A stretch of 64,000 nucleotides of DNA from Epiperipatus broadwayi (taxonomy: Eukaryota; Onychophora; Udeonychophora; Euonychophora; Peripatidae), in NCBI GenBank assembly GCA_028023455.1, contig JAQFVV010000020.1, positions 11,326,385 to 11,390,384 on the forward strand, in the 5' to 3' direction. The notes beneath the pieces are model-generated. The model was given only the letters and a program-made list of their open reading frames with translations. It made no database searches and was not told where the DNA came from. Numbering within the stretch: position 1 is the stretch's first letter; each line of letters starts with the position of its first letter. This document shows positions 22,362-35,250 of the stretch, piece after piece. The translations under genes were made by a program, and so were the position numbers.

Positions 22362-24337
22362 TGAGTTTTTTTTTACTTGTACATGAATTATGATGAAAAT
22401 ACCAAAGATGAGAGGTAAATTTTATCAAAGGGCTAGCTGATTTTTTCCCCAAAATAAAGAAAGTATTGTATTTTGAAAAACAACACTATACTATATACTT
22501 TTATTTAAATGTTGTATCAGTGCAAAATTTATTTATAATCTTGAAAAAGTAATGATTATATAATACTTTAAAATAATAATTAATGACATAAAATATTTTT
22601 GTACAAAATAATAATATATATATAAATTTAATATACAGTACTCTATAATAAAACAAAATTATGTTAGCAACTATCATTCAGCATTATTTTCTTCTATTAA
22701 AACGTAGAACAATTATTAAGTCATCTATAATTTAAACTTATTTTTATAAATAAATATAAATAATGCCATTGTATATTATTTGTCATATTCTGTGATTCAT
22801 TACTTATATTTTTATGTAAAAATGTGGTTTTAATTTCTCCTTATTTGTAATAATAAAAATACTTAATTGTAAATTATTAGAGAAAAAATATATAGTTAAT
22901 AATAATAAATTTGGCTGAACGTTTTCGAGGAACCGTGCCTCATACTCATATAAAAATAATTTTTTTTATAAATGAGTAATCAAATTTTTTTAACAATGGA
23001 CTTTGGCGAACCCAGTGAGCTTGCTGCTAGATCATCATTGGAGAAGACTCAATGTGACCATTTCTGAATATTCTTTTTCTATTTCAAAAAAATCAACAAT
23101 AAATGATAAACTATTTTAAATAGAATAGAAATCCTTTGTGCCCAGAATTAAACTAGGTACATTCAGTAAATACTAGCAATATATTTCTATTTAGAAATTT
23201 TTTGTTCTTATATTATTACTGCTTCTCATACCATATACCATTTTCTTCTGTTCAGACAATACTCAAAATTCTTTTCTTACTGATCATATCTTCATTCACA
23301 TCATCCTTCCAGTTTCATGTAAGATATCTATTTTTTGTGCCTTTTTGTATTTTTTTTATTGTTTTTATTGAAAAATTGATACTAAAACCAATACAGTTAA
23401 TTACTACTTGTAATTTTTATTCTTCAGTGTTGAATATTTTTTAAGACTGAAAATATGATAACATAAGCAAAATTATTATCAGGCAAAGATGAAAGTTTCG
23501 AATACAGTGTGTGTTAACCATGTGTTTATGCATCGACTATTAATATAAGATCTCATCAACAGTGTGGAGATAATACACTGAAATGATAGTTAGCCTTCGG
23601 AGATAATCAAACATTATGTCACAATAAACAAAAAAAAAATAGTTAAATAAATCTTTTTGTGAACATTGTTTTGTCACAGCTCAAAACATTATGAAATGAG
23701 GAAGATTTTGCAGTTCTTTTTGTTTGTTCTTTGATTCAGATGATAGATTTAAAATTGATAAGCAAACAGCTTAAACAAGAGATTGTAATACTTTTAGCAT
23801 CTTCCCCTCATCTTTTCAAAATTATTAATTTGCTGTTTTATCTAAGTGATATAACTTGTCTTTTTATCCAGTTTTAACAATTGGAGTGTATTTCTTCAGC
23901 TGTTTGTTTACTTTCTTAGCATTTTTATTGAGTATAGTATTATTTAATCTTACATGAAACATTGAGATATTTAACCCTCTTTTTAATTCATAAACACAAA
24001 TATTTTCATAACTCAAATTTTTATAATGTGAACTTTTTAAGACTGCATTAACTGCATGAGATGGACCAATATTTATATTATTAACATTTACAGCAGTAAA
24101 ATATTAATACATAAAAATATTCTCAAAATTCATCATTAGTCTACCCCCCCCCCCAAGATAAAGAACAATAAGTTGAAAATGAGTTTTGCTATAAAAACTA
24201 ATCTGTAAAACATGAATATATCCACATCTGATATCTTGAAATAATGTCTCCTATGTGACAATTTTTTCTTTCAGAAGTAATATTCTCTTATTCTTCTCTT
24301 TCACTTTCTTTGCATATCTTTATATAATCATATATAT
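22362..24337. other. AT-rich DNA, mostly unclassified
   Basis: Contains a possible hammerhead relic at 22914-22950 (listed separately), a C-run at about 24146-24155, and an open frame at 23202-23444 of hydrophobic low-complexity sequence without recognisable domain. Confidence 0.5.
22914..22950 (-). repeat. Possible hammerhead relic
   Basis: On the minus strand, TGAGG, a 7-base loop, CCTC, then GAAAACGTTCAG follow in the order stem II, GAAA, stem III expected of a hammerhead, but the CTGATGA box is mutated beyond recognition (about AGTATGA). Suggestive only. Confidence 0.3.
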
Positions 24338-24409
24338 ATTTCTTATAACACTTCTTTCATATACACATCAATGCAATGATGTGTATATGAAAGAAGTGTT
24401 ATAAGAAAT
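24338..24409. repeat. Perfect 33-bp hairpin with 6-base loop
   Basis: Left arm 24338-24370 and right arm 24377-24409 are exact reverse complements with no mismatch; the loop is atgcaa. Perfect pairing amid diverged DNA implies recent origin or selection. It could be a tiny palindromic insertion, a repair-generated inverted duplication, or a small-RNA precursor; nothing in the sequence decides. Confidence 0.9.
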
Positions 24410-24439
24410 TTTTCTTTATGAAAGATATCAATACCAGCC

Positions 24440-24530
24440 TAATTAAAGTTCTCCACTATATTTTATCCTCAGCCTTATATCCTCCTATAAATGCAGTCAA
24501 TATTGCATCTCTTTAGAGTGTATTTGGGAT
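24440..24530 (-). mobile_element. LINE C-terminal fragment, tail family
   Basis: Minus strand reads KRCNIDCIYRRI, stop, then NIVENFN in frame. It aligns with the LINE tail that reads CNVNCFHWDDIAENRIHRR at 48290-48410. One of five minus-strand fragments of this LINE end in the window. Confidence 0.7.
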
Positions 24531-24939
24531 AATTTTAATAAATAAATAATCATATTGTAAATGGAGTCTGCTTAAGCCAAGCAATAAAATGTTCTTAGAA
24601 TTGTATTACTGTAATCCATTCAACATGACAATGCTAATTACAAAACAAAAAGATCTGCCCTTACAACAGAAGATTCAATATCATAAATAACATCAACAAA
24701 CCCAGAAAACAATTGGTCTTATGATCTTATCAAGATATTTTCAGAATCTTACATAACATTCCCGAACAAATGTTTTTTTTTATGTTATGTATAGTGATAG
24801 AATATCTCACTTTCATGACAGCAAAACAGCTCTCTCTACAATTAATTTAAATGAAGTAGTTCCATCATTAAAATAAAATATTCCACTTTCCTTCATAAAT
24901 GCATTGGAATCCATCAATTAAATGATATAAAAAATACTC
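24531..24939. other. AT-rich DNA, no recognised feature
   Basis: Nothing supported on either strand. Confidence 0.5.
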
Positions 24940-25052
24940 TAGCTTTATTGCTTGGGGATTCGTAAGTTTGAGAACCAGAATTGAAATTGACTCAATGACT
25001 TAAATCTCCAGTGTCTGACACTCATACTACCGCCCTAAACCATACAGGGCAA
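24940..25052 (-). repeat. tRNA-derived SINE, family C
   Basis: Minus strand begins gccctgtatggtttagggcg with a tagtatgagtgtcagacact segment, and ends with the tail ccccaagcaataaag shared with 15786-15915. Mid-sections are diverged. The A box is recognisable and the B box is weak. Confidence 0.65.
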
Positions 25053-25394
25053 TTAAATGATATTGGCTAAGATATAAATATCTAACACAAAATATTTACA
25101 ATTATTAGTCATTCAAAGACCTTCATATACTATATACAAAGAAATGATTTTATCTGGAAAAGATCTCACAAATTGTGGATTTTAATTCTTGTATGAATAA
25201 ACAAATTATATGAGCAAAAAGATGTATCTAAAAAGATAATATTGATTACAAGTGTATTGTACACAAATACTATTTTTGCCAATATTATCCTTTAATTAAT
25301 TATTTATATTTCAGTTAGAATTTCATAGAAACACATATATCATCACTAAAAGAAAAAAATATTACATTTATAATTTTTCCAGAATTTTAAATAT
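25053..25394. other. AT-rich DNA, no recognised feature
   Basis: Nothing supported on either strand. Confidence 0.5.
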
Positions 25395-25590
25395 TGAAAT
25401 CTTAAACTGGATTTCAAGAGATTTAAAAGACCCAGAAAGAGACCACATGTGAGATGAATGGATGAAATAAATAAGTGTACAGGGGTGATGTGGAGAAGAT
25501 CAGATGGATTGAACTTGAAGAGACCATCCTGCAGTGGACTGATAAAAGTTGATGATGGTGAATACAATGCGATATCATTGTAGAATAAGG
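25395..25590 (+). mobile_element. LINE 3'-end coding remnant
   Basis: Plus strand reads RPRKRPHVRW-MDEINK-like sequence (broken) from about 25430, the basic segment that follows the RT domain in many LINEs, then a tgcagtggactgat and ttgatgatgg block. Homologous to 370-560. Minus-strand open frames at 25346-25615 and 25423-25611 are antisense shadows. Confidence 0.6.
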
Positions 25591-26351
25591 TATTACAAGG
25601 TTGAATAACAATCAATTTTGGGAAAATAATATTTAAGGTCTTCCTTTTTCACTTTATCTTCTATCTAAGAATATCTAAATATCCATTTACTAACCACTAA
25701 TTGAATAGGCAGTTGCATTAGTTATGGTCTGGCTACCTGAATAAAAATCCTAACTTGGATTCAAACCTCATATTATGTGCATGATAAACTACTCTACTGG
25801 GACCTTTCATGTATACACATATTTTGAACAATAATAATTTTTTAATAAGGCAATATACTAATATACAATTAATAAAAAAATTACAAATTAACATTTAAAT
25901 TAAAATTATTTTCCATAAACCAATTAAAATATAAAATATAAATAACTGAATCAAATGTAAAAACATTAATTAATTCTCATCTTTATTAGTTAAGAATTCA
26001 GTTATTTATTTACTTAAAAGCTGAACATAATTTGATTATTTAATAGGTGTAATTATGCTTTTATTTTAAATTAATAGTTCACATAAACAAAGTTCTGAAT
26101 TAATTTTTGTAAAGTTATTAGGGCTCTGTTATTATTTAATTATGAGTTTCCAAGTGTATTGCTGATAACAGTTTAGATTTGTGGAATATGGTTCAGTTTT
26201 TTTTATTTTATTTGCAAAGGGTGAATACCCAACTTTAAAAAAAAAATCAGCATGTTATTTTGGACTGAATTACCTCACAGTTCATAAAAAACTATCACTT
26301 AAAAATTAATTTGCTACATTTGATTAAAAATTTAATTAATTTTACCTAATC
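25591..26351. other. AT-rich DNA, no recognised feature
   Basis: A tRNA-like look at 25725-25805 could not be resolved into A and B boxes. The rest is simple AT-rich sequence. Confidence 0.5.
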
Positions 26352-27322
26352 ATTAAGGATGGCCAATCTTTTCAACAGACAGACCAATTTCAACTTTCCT
26401 TTTTAAACAAGGGCCATAATTTTTTTTGTGAATTAAAAATAAAATAACATTATTATTATTAATGATTGTTCCACATTTAATGACAAATTTTCCAATTCAC
26501 CTTGTATCTATTCTTAATGACATATTTACATTCTTGGATCTCTTTTCATATTTTGGCTAGATTAATTCTATAGCAGTTAGGATGCAGTCTTTTATAAACT
26601 TCTCTTCAAAATGATTTCAAATTTTCTTTTTAAATAATCATAACTCCTTTCATATTATTTTCTGACTCCTACTTTTATGAAACATGCCAGACACTTGATG
26701 AAGCTTCTTTTCACATTTTTTATTTGAATATTTCTTTTTTCCCACAACAATTTTGTTGTAATCAGAATGTTTAATAAATCGTGCATCAATATAGTATTCT
26801 TTATTAAGTGAAATACTTCCAAGTCATATCAGGCACATCAATTTACTATTTCTTTCTATTAAAAAATATATATGTTGATCCATTTCTTTTGAAATGAATA
26901 ATTTTCTTTGTCAATTTTTCTTATCTTACTTTCGCGTAGCCATCCTAATAAAAAAAATATTGAATGGAAAATAATAATTATGAATCAAAGTAAAATTCAC
27001 GTTATTTTTGCTAGTATATATTTGTCTCAAAAATCACTATAAAAATAAACAAATTGCCTTTAATGCCATTAGAGGGGTCACACAATATAGATAATTTGTT
27101 AGAATATTGCCCTTCTGATTAGAATGAATTAGAACTATTATAAATGTTGGAGAGAGAAAAAGATGTAGTTGAAAAAGTAAATATTTTATTTTACTTAATT
27201 CAATGTTTGTACTACATGTTTAAATAGAAGTTGTATATAAAGTGATTTTATAAATGATTTTGAAAATATCTAAGAGCTGGATTGAGAGCTTTCGGGGGCT
27301 GGTGATTTCTCACCCCTGCTGT
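26352..27322. mobile_element. Possible degenerate hAT element
   Basis: The left end reads attaaggatggccaatcttt with following aacagacagacc; the right end reads gggggctggtgatttctcacccctg. The right end is a good match to hAT-type termini in this window (CACCCCTG), while the left has lost the CAG. Candidate target duplications acctaatc and ctgtaatc match at 5 of 8. The interior (971 bp in all) gives no readable transposase. Weak but plausible. Confidence 0.35.
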
Positions 27323-27846
27323 AATCAACAGGCATAGAATTTTCCTTTCAGTAGCTAATTAATAGTTGGTAAATGGGTATCCAGTTATTCTTAATTGGAT
27401 ATTCATTAAGCTCATATGAAATAGTCTGATGAATATTGATGTGTTGATTGTAAAGACAAAAAATACTCTATGGCTTTCATCACTGATGGTGAGGATGGAT
27501 GGTCTGAGATAATGATAACATTTATCATTTCTATTCAAAAACAATTTTATTACATTCATTAATTTGGTTTTCTTGAATAGTAATAGAATAGTATTATGTA
27601 TTTAAATTATACTAATTAAAGGCCAAGCAATATTTTCTTTATTATCTAACAGTTTCAGCATCTATCAGTCTTCTTTAGAAAGATAATGTAACAATTGGAA
27701 GTAGAGAATATTAAGAGATTCATGAAAAAGGTGCTAGACAATTGAAACTGTTATATAATTAAAAACAAAATTGTTTCTGAAAATGCAAAAAAGTTGATTT
27801 TGGAAAAAAAAAATATAAATAACAACCAGGGTTTTTGAAATGTAAG
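27323..27846. other. AT-rich DNA, no recognised feature
   Basis: A minus-strand open frame at 27359-27559 shows no domain. Nothing else is supported. Confidence 0.5.
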
Positions 27847-27854
27847 CCTTACAT

Positions 27855-28298
27855 CAGGGATGGACAATTGTTTTGGCTCGGGGGCCACTTTGTGGCAGCA
27901 AAGGTTAGTGGAGGGCCACACCTTTTTTTCATGACACAATAAACACATTGCTTTATTTCCTGTATTACAAAAGAAATATTTGTTTATCCATTCTTCATTA
28001 AACACATGACATTTTTTCAGAGGGTTCATGATTTCACTAAAGTTGGAAATGTATATATCTGCTAATGCAAAGATAAAATTGAAATTAACAAGATCAACTG
28101 GAAAAGAACTTCACATCTTATCTACACTGTGCATGTGTATTGAGATGACCATCCTAGTGGAAAATATGAGATGAATCTTTAGTCGCACATGGGAAGAAAA
28201 TCTCAGTTCAAGGTGGATTTTTCTGATTGTCTTGGCAGACCACATAAAAACTCTTAATGGGCGCATGTGGCCCTTGGGCCACTATTTGCCCACCCCTG
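27855..28298 (-). mobile_element. Non-autonomous hAT with BED-finger fragment, copy 1
   Basis: A 444-bp element with termini CAGGGATGGACAAT and TTTGCCCACCCCTG, flanked by a perfect 8-bp target duplication ccttacat (27847-27854 and 28299-28306). Inside, the minus strand opens MNPLKKCHVFNEEWINKYFF at 28029 and continues KAMCLLCHEKK. This is the start of a BED zinc finger of the ZBED/hAT transposase type, with the Cys-x-x-Cys pair visible. The frame then runs out of the element, so the catalytic domain is absent. The copy at 54853-55317 has the same structure. It arose by internal deletion of an autonomous hAT and needed transposase from elsewhere. Confidence 0.92.
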
Positions 28299-28306
28299 CC
28301 TTACAT

Positions 28307-29689
28307 TATAATAAACAGATGTCTAAAGCAGATAGCAGTTGAACAGAAACATGCATAGTCATGCCACATAAGGAAATTTCTTACAAGCTGCAGTAATAGG
28401 CAAAAGCATTATTACTAATGGATTGAAATTATCAACAATTAAGAGTAAAATAATTTTAATAAGCACTCTATAAGAATAAAGAACAATAGCTTGCCATGAC
28501 AGAATACTAAAATAAAACATGATTAAAAAAAAGTTGTCACCACATTCAGAGGTAACATAATATATATTTGCAATAAATATAATATCTATTATTATAGGGC
28601 TTTTCCATAACAGAATTAATTAAAATGATTTCATTTTTAATTATTACATGGTTAGTGCTCAAGACATAGGAATTTAGGATCCAAAGGCAAGCTGAACACA
28701 ATTCCATTTAATTGACCCCATCAAAGATATATATATTAACTCTGATCAGAAATGATGCATAAACCACTAGTTTTGAGTTCTCTATTCCAATATTGTGCAA
28801 AATCATTTAAGGTAATTATTGAATGGGATGTATCTAAAAGCCATAAAACCATATCCTAGATTCTGAGCAAAAACTTTGGCACTTAAAATTTTAAAAGTTG
28901 TTAAATGTATGAATTTATCACAAAATAATTATGACTAAGGACTATATTAATTAGCGATTATAATCTTAACTATATTAAATTCTATATATAAGCTATATTT
29001 TAAAATGCTACATTACTAGTAGAACATTAAGGAGTACTCTAATATTTTATGCAAGTAAATTGGAATGACTGGATATAACATCTATGAAGATTTCAATCAT
29101 TGTGACTGAACACATTACATTTATAAGTAATAAGAACAATAAATACAATCAAATTGAAACCATAGCACATAAGGCTATACAAACCATACATTTTGTGCCC
29201 ATAACTATGTATCATGTCCCACATTGCAATGGAGCAACATTGTTATTTTTTTAAGATGAATAAACAACATATTTACAAACTTAACAAAATAAACAAATGG
29301 TTAGTTGTATGGAAGATCTTATAATGAGTGATAACTACAAATGACAAGTTGATCTCCCATCTAGTCCTTAAGTCCATTTCTTTACTATTGAACTAAATCC
29401 CATATAATCCCAACCCAGAATAATCTGACTAATTGAATTTAAAGGCAAGCTATCTAAAAAAAAATATTCTGAGAGTTAATATATTAATCCCTAAATCAGA
29501 AAATCCTTTTAAAATAATGTGCCGTACTATTATTGGTACAAATAGTTCACATTAACTAAAAAAGATCATATGTACTGTATGTATAATGTTTACAAAAAAA
29601 TAAAATTCTATAAAAAACGGATTTATATATATAATGTTCATTGTCATCATTTCCCTCCATTACTGATTTACTGCAGAATTAGTCTATCC
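28307..29689. other. AT-rich DNA, no recognised feature
   Basis: The stretch 29325-29405 is vaguely tRNA-like without placeable boxes. Nothing else is seen. Confidence 0.5.
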
Positions 29690-32465
29690 AAGTTTAAACT
29701 AATTTTTCCAAACCATATACTACCAACAAATTAATCTCTTTCTAGGTCCTTTTACAATCTCTTGAGATCTAACTTAAAACTTCCAACTAACCATCTACTA
29801 TCATCACTTCTAGCAAATATTCATCCCAACTTCCATTTCAATCTCATAATTGTTTCAATGTTGTCAATGATACCTATTTGTTCTCTCACTTTGTATTTCA
29901 TTTTGGTAATGTCTCCATGAGATGCGAGTGATCTGAAATCTCTGTAATCCTCTTCTGTTAAATGTTCAAATCTCATTTTCATAAGTAAAATCTCATGAAG
30001 ATATATTTTCTTTTAATATCAAGTTCTTTCTATCAAAATCACTCCATTTGAATTTAATTCTATGATTAATTTCATCCATTATATTTGTATTAATAATTTG
30101 AAATTCAAGATTAATTATTATGTCTCCTAAAAAAACATCCATATGATTGCTTTAGTCTTTTTAGTATTTATACTGCTATTTTTCTTTTAATATTTATCTT
30201 ATTTTTTACTTTCATCTGATTAACTCTTGCAACATTTCCTGAAACTCTGAAACATTATAAACAAAATCAGCCACATCATCTACAAAATCTTGATGATATA
30301 AATAAACTCCATTTACTTTTTACTCTCTTAGCTTTCCATTTTAATCTGCAAAATATATCTTGTTGTTTTAAAAGGTTTTGAACATATGAAATCATCTTGT
30401 CTATAGTCTTATCAAAGCAAATCCTCTTAATATCACCATATAATCTCAGCATTGCTTATGCATTTTAACAAATATTCTTAAAAATATGACAATATCCCAG
30501 ATGTATATCTTTATAATCCAAAGCTTTAATTATAAGGAAATGCTTATAGAATCAAATGTCTTTTCATAATCTACAAATACAAAACATAATAGCAACTGAA
30601 ACCGTTGATCCTTTCTATAACTTCGCTCAATACTTGATGTCATTAGTGTACGAAACCATTTTTAAATCCTGCATTTGCTGTAAATGAGATATATTGATAA
30701 AGATTTTGTACAGAATTGATGGGTGACTGACAGATCTATAATTTTTAATACATTCATGACTTCCTTTCCTAAATTAATTTTTAATATCTTCATGACTTCA
30801 TTTCCTAAATATCAGTATTATTACTGCAATTCTTCCAATTATCCTGTACAATGTTTATCTGTTAGATATTTGGTATATAATTTTGCCAACATTTTTTATT
30901 TCTTCTTTTAAGATATAAATAATAATTCCATCATCCTAGAGATTTTCCCTTCTTCATAGATTTAAGTACATGTCTCATTTCTTCAAGTAAAATGCTTGGT
31001 ATTTCAGAAAATACACTATTTATAGTAAAACAATGAGGATTGCCAATTCCTCTACAAGCTTTGTGTTAAATGCTTAGCCAGAGCCAGCACTTAAAATATC
31101 TCTGTCAGGAACCCCTGACCATGGTTTCGTGCTTTGGCACTCCTCAGAGAGGTGTCAGGGTAGGTTCAGACACTAGATCTAAAAATACCAACCCAAAGCC
31201 AAGCACTTATCTAAAAGTTATCTATTGAGTGGAAAATCTGAAATTTTCAGACATCTACATGTCTTCAAACCCAGCTATCCAACTCAAATAGCTATATGGG
31301 GCTGATAGATCTTCAGCCATACCAAGAGATAGTATCATATGATCTATGACTCTTATTTTGACTATTTATAGTAGTTTTTTTTTTTTTACTATGATGTAAT
31401 CATTGTAGAATTTCTCTACACACTTCTTAATGCCATCCTTTCTTAGTTATAGTTGGACTTTTTCATATTGCTCAAATAACTTTTTTTTCCAAACCAATAT
31501 ATTGTTTATACTTTTGAGACTTTTCTCTTCTATATAGCTTTCCTTGCCAATTCACTATTATAGCTTTTATACCCTTATTAACTTTTCATACCATTTTTAT
31601 AAAATTCTAGATATTTAAATCTTCTTAAAGGATCACTTTTATATTTTTTTATATTCCTATTTTTCTCCATTGCCTTGTCTCAGTGGATAATTTAATGGTA
31701 ACTTGCTGCTTTTTGGTATCTTATTTCTAGTTATTAATAGAGTATATTTTTTAATTGATTTCATTCATATATGAACCATTTTCAAAATCTTGTAATATTT
31801 GTAAATTCATTGGAATGTTTCTATAAGTTAGGATTATCAAGTATTAATATTGATTTTCTTAATAATTTTTGTCTCTCTACTTTTACATTAACATGTATGT
31901 TACATCTCACTAATTGATGATCATTTCCTATGTTGAATCTATTAGGAACATTACAGTCTTAAAATGTATATTTTCTGTTAATCAAAATATAATCCAATTC
32001 TGCTGTATTTTCATTTGGATTCTTCCATATCTATGTAGTACTTTTCCTTTCTGAGCAAAATCCACAAGTTTGTGTCCTTTCTCATTGTACCTACAGTATT
32101 TTCATCTTTTGTTTACTAATTCAAGCATCTCCAGGGACAATTTAAAAATATTGTTTGGTCTGATCAAATGCATTTTGCATATCCATATAAAAATTCTGTA
32201 CTTCATCACAATGAGAACTTGGTGTATATCTCTATAAAACTGTTCTTCCATTTTTTTATTTATAATGAATCTCACTCCACTTATACTTATAGTATTTGGG
32301 TCATTTTGTAAAATACATAGTGACTTTTGAAATCAATTATCCATTCATCTTTATTTCTGATTTCACAAAATCTAAACATGACCTGCTTAATATTGCAATT
32401 AATGCACTTTTCTTTCATTTAAAAAATAATTTGCAGTTGTAGGTACAATAAAAATGTTATCATCG
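29690..32465 (-). mobile_element. Decayed LINE with endonuclease and RT (minus strand)
   Basis: Nearly complete ORF2 of an APE-type LINE. Endonuclease end: 31970-32025 reads NPNENTAELDYILINRKYT and 31885-31945 reads GNDHQLVRCNIHVNVK, the family's SPNG-EIDYIL and SDHRLV boxes with the catalytic Asp-His kept. Upstream (32050-32110) broken frames include EKGHKLVDFAQK. Reverse transcriptase: 30530-30600 reads VDYEK-TFDSIS across a frameshift, and 30240-30300 reads FVDDVADFVYNVSEFQEML, the FADD-type box with both Asp kept. C-terminal: 30050-30110 reads NIMDEINHRIK. Many stops make it inactive. Segment 31060-31360 matches no LINE domain and may be a later insertion. Confidence 0.85.
31060..31360. 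other. Unclassified, more GC-rich block inside the LINE
   Basis: Between the endonuclease and RT portions of the minus-strand LINE. It is richer in G+C than its surroundings, with local self-complementarity around aacccctgacc and ggtgtcagggt. No tRNA boxes, terminal repeats or coding motif could be placed. Probably a separate small element; the borders are estimates. Confidence 0.35.
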
Positions 32466-35250
32466 AACAGCAGCCTGGATCCACAATCAGAAAACACCTT
32501 TACCTTTGCTAAAAATTTTATAGCTTCTTATGAATAAAGATCATATTATAATTTAGTTTTGTCTATCAAGAATGTAAAGATCTATAAGGAAAAGGAAAAC
32601 AGCATTCACACACACATTCATTACGCCTTCAAAACTCAACATTTCTGCTAATAACTATTAGGCAACTGAGAAAAAAACACAAGTGTTTTTTATTTTTAAA
32701 CTTGCAGGCAAAACGCCAATAAACTTACCACACCAGCACATGCTTACTGAACAGCAGTCTGTCCATGTTTGTTGATTGAATAATCACATATAACAGTTAC
32801 AGTAAAAACATATACAATGGACATTATGAATTTGGCCTGCTTGGTATTTTTTAAGGCCTCATAAAAGATTCAAAGGGTCCCCTTTCAGACAGTACTAAAC
32901 TTCTTTCTGCAGCAAATGTTTATATATCATGATTATTGTGGAGGTCTTAGCTGCTCTGAGGCAAAAAAATCAAACCCTTTTCTTAAATATTATTACATTT
33001 ATCATTTACATAAGTTTAAGGTCATGACTAACAGTGTATTTGTGTGTGGCTAATGTTAAACCATAACATTTAAGCCATCAACATATATTTCATAAGAATT
33101 TGTGGTGTTACTCTGCATCCAAAATGAGTCTGTTGTTGAAATATGCTTGGTCAGTTCGGCAAATAGTATTTATGCCTTGAGCATGGCAATATTGTTTGTG
33201 ATAGCTGTCCTAAAAGTTTTGCAAAGCCAATATTGAAGATTTTGATTAATTAATGTTAAAGATATTTTTATAGTATTTTTTTAGCAATATTCATGTTTCT
33301 ATTATTTAAAAAGAAATTTCTTTATTTTCAGTTAAATTCGTGCATTTTATTAAATAGCAAATACATCTGCTGTGTTTTTTAAAAAAATTTCCACATTTCA
33401 GCACACACAAGTAATGAATATATCTTTCAGATACACATGACAAACGCTGTAGTTTCTTTGACTGCGATCTTCACAAAGTTTAAAAAATATAGATTAAATG
33501 AAAGCATCAAACCAAATTGGTTTACATTTCCCTTGTAGCCTACCTTTGCATTTTCAACCGCACATGCTTTAGGTTTATTGCCTTAGTAAATAAGATGTAA
33601 CTAGAAAGGAGAATAGTTTTTTAAAAGATCTATCAAATCAGATCACTTTCATTTGTGAATATTGAAGGCTTATCTATTGGTTTCTTTAACAAAATGATGA
33701 AGAGCTTAGAAAAGTTTAATGTACTTCAAAAGGCTTTTTCAACGAAGTACATTTTTGTTGAGAATTAAAAAACTGCACTTTATCTTTTATAAAATACTAG
33801 GTAAAAATCCAACAATAATCATTTCAGTTCTTTCAAAAATTAATTTGAAGTGCAGTAAAGCAAAAAACAATTCAGAACACGTTTAAGATCCCTTTATGTA
33901 AGAATGTAAACTTACTGATTGCAATGTATTAAGATCTTTACATTGTACTAATATTATAAATATAGTCTTTCAATTTCTAAAAATTAACACATACATTGGA
34001 CAAAAGGATTGGAGTTAAATATTCTTATGAACAATTAGTTACAAGATATTTAATTCTATTTATTTTGTAATTAAAAATTTTTTTTCAAAAGTATTTAATT
34101 TTGCGATCTTACAAATTTCTCGTAGCATCTATAGCAAGCCTTTGGGTGATTGCAGCAAATGTTTTTGTTATATTTCTATACAGTTTATAGTATGTATACA
34201 GATCAAAATTTATTTCCTTATAGAACAATTAGAATATTTGATAAGAAATAAAAGCAAATGAAAAATTTTAGGCTTGCCATGAAAATAAATACAAGCTTTG
34301 TTAAATAGTCTTCTATTCACTATAAAGATACATTCAAAACTTTATAAGATAGTCGCAGTTAATCTCCATGTTCAAACAAGCTAGGATTTATTTTCAGGTA
34401 GCTAGCTCACATGAAATATATCTAACCATCAAGAAATTGCTAAATCTGAATGGGTAATACATTCTCCTTTAAAGTACTGGAGTGCGGGTGAGATGGGGAG
34501 TGGGTAAGAAGCCTATGTTCTACGAAGAGCTGATTCATCCTCATTTATTATCAAAGTGTGTGCAAATGCTTCTCAAACTGCCAAAGATTTGCTTTCTTGA
34601 TCTTATTAAATAAGTAAATCTTGAGGGCAAAATTATATATTTATCAAAACTTTAAAAGAAAAGACCCCATTAAGTCTTGCACTTAAAAATTTTTGCATTT
34701 TAAAATTGATTTACGACAATAAGGGTTTAGCAAAACACAAATTTTTTAATACCAAGATCTATATTATTTAGTACTAAGTGTAAATTAGGTCCAAAGTGAC
34801 CTAGAAGATAAGTGTAAAAACTATTGTGCTGGCTATTGTGCATTACGATGCTAAAATGGCATATGACTAGGGTACAATAAGCTTGGATATTTTTGTCTAT
34901 GACAAAAACTGTCAAAGACAGTGATCGATATAATGGAGATATATTTTGTTTTTTATAGCAATTTTAACATTATGGGAATTATTGAAATATAATTTTTCAA
35001 AAATAGTTTATCTCTCACGTATCACTTGCAAATCCATCATTTAGCACCAATGGTACACTTAACATAGGATGAGAATTGCTGATTTATAACATTCCATCAA
35101 AAGGCCTGAACACTTCAACATAAGTTAAGTGAATATAGAAATACCTTTAAAAGAACTATTATTGTCATTGCCAATGAGATGGTCAATCTTATAGATCAAA
35201 CTTTTATTGACAGAATTACAAAAAGCATCAGTAGCAAGACTATAAATTTC
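32466..35250. other. Unclassified, higher-complexity DNA
   Basis: Less simple in sequence than most of the window, yet with no transposon motif, splice-supported exon or long open frame (the 34727-34915 frame lacks a domain). It could be old unique intron or UTR sequence. Segment 33537-33600 resembles 51915-51980 over about 40 bases, so at least that part is repeated. Confidence 0.4.

Noticed and set aside
25725-25805. tRNA-like SINE
   Set aside because: A and B boxes could not both be placed and no second copy was found.
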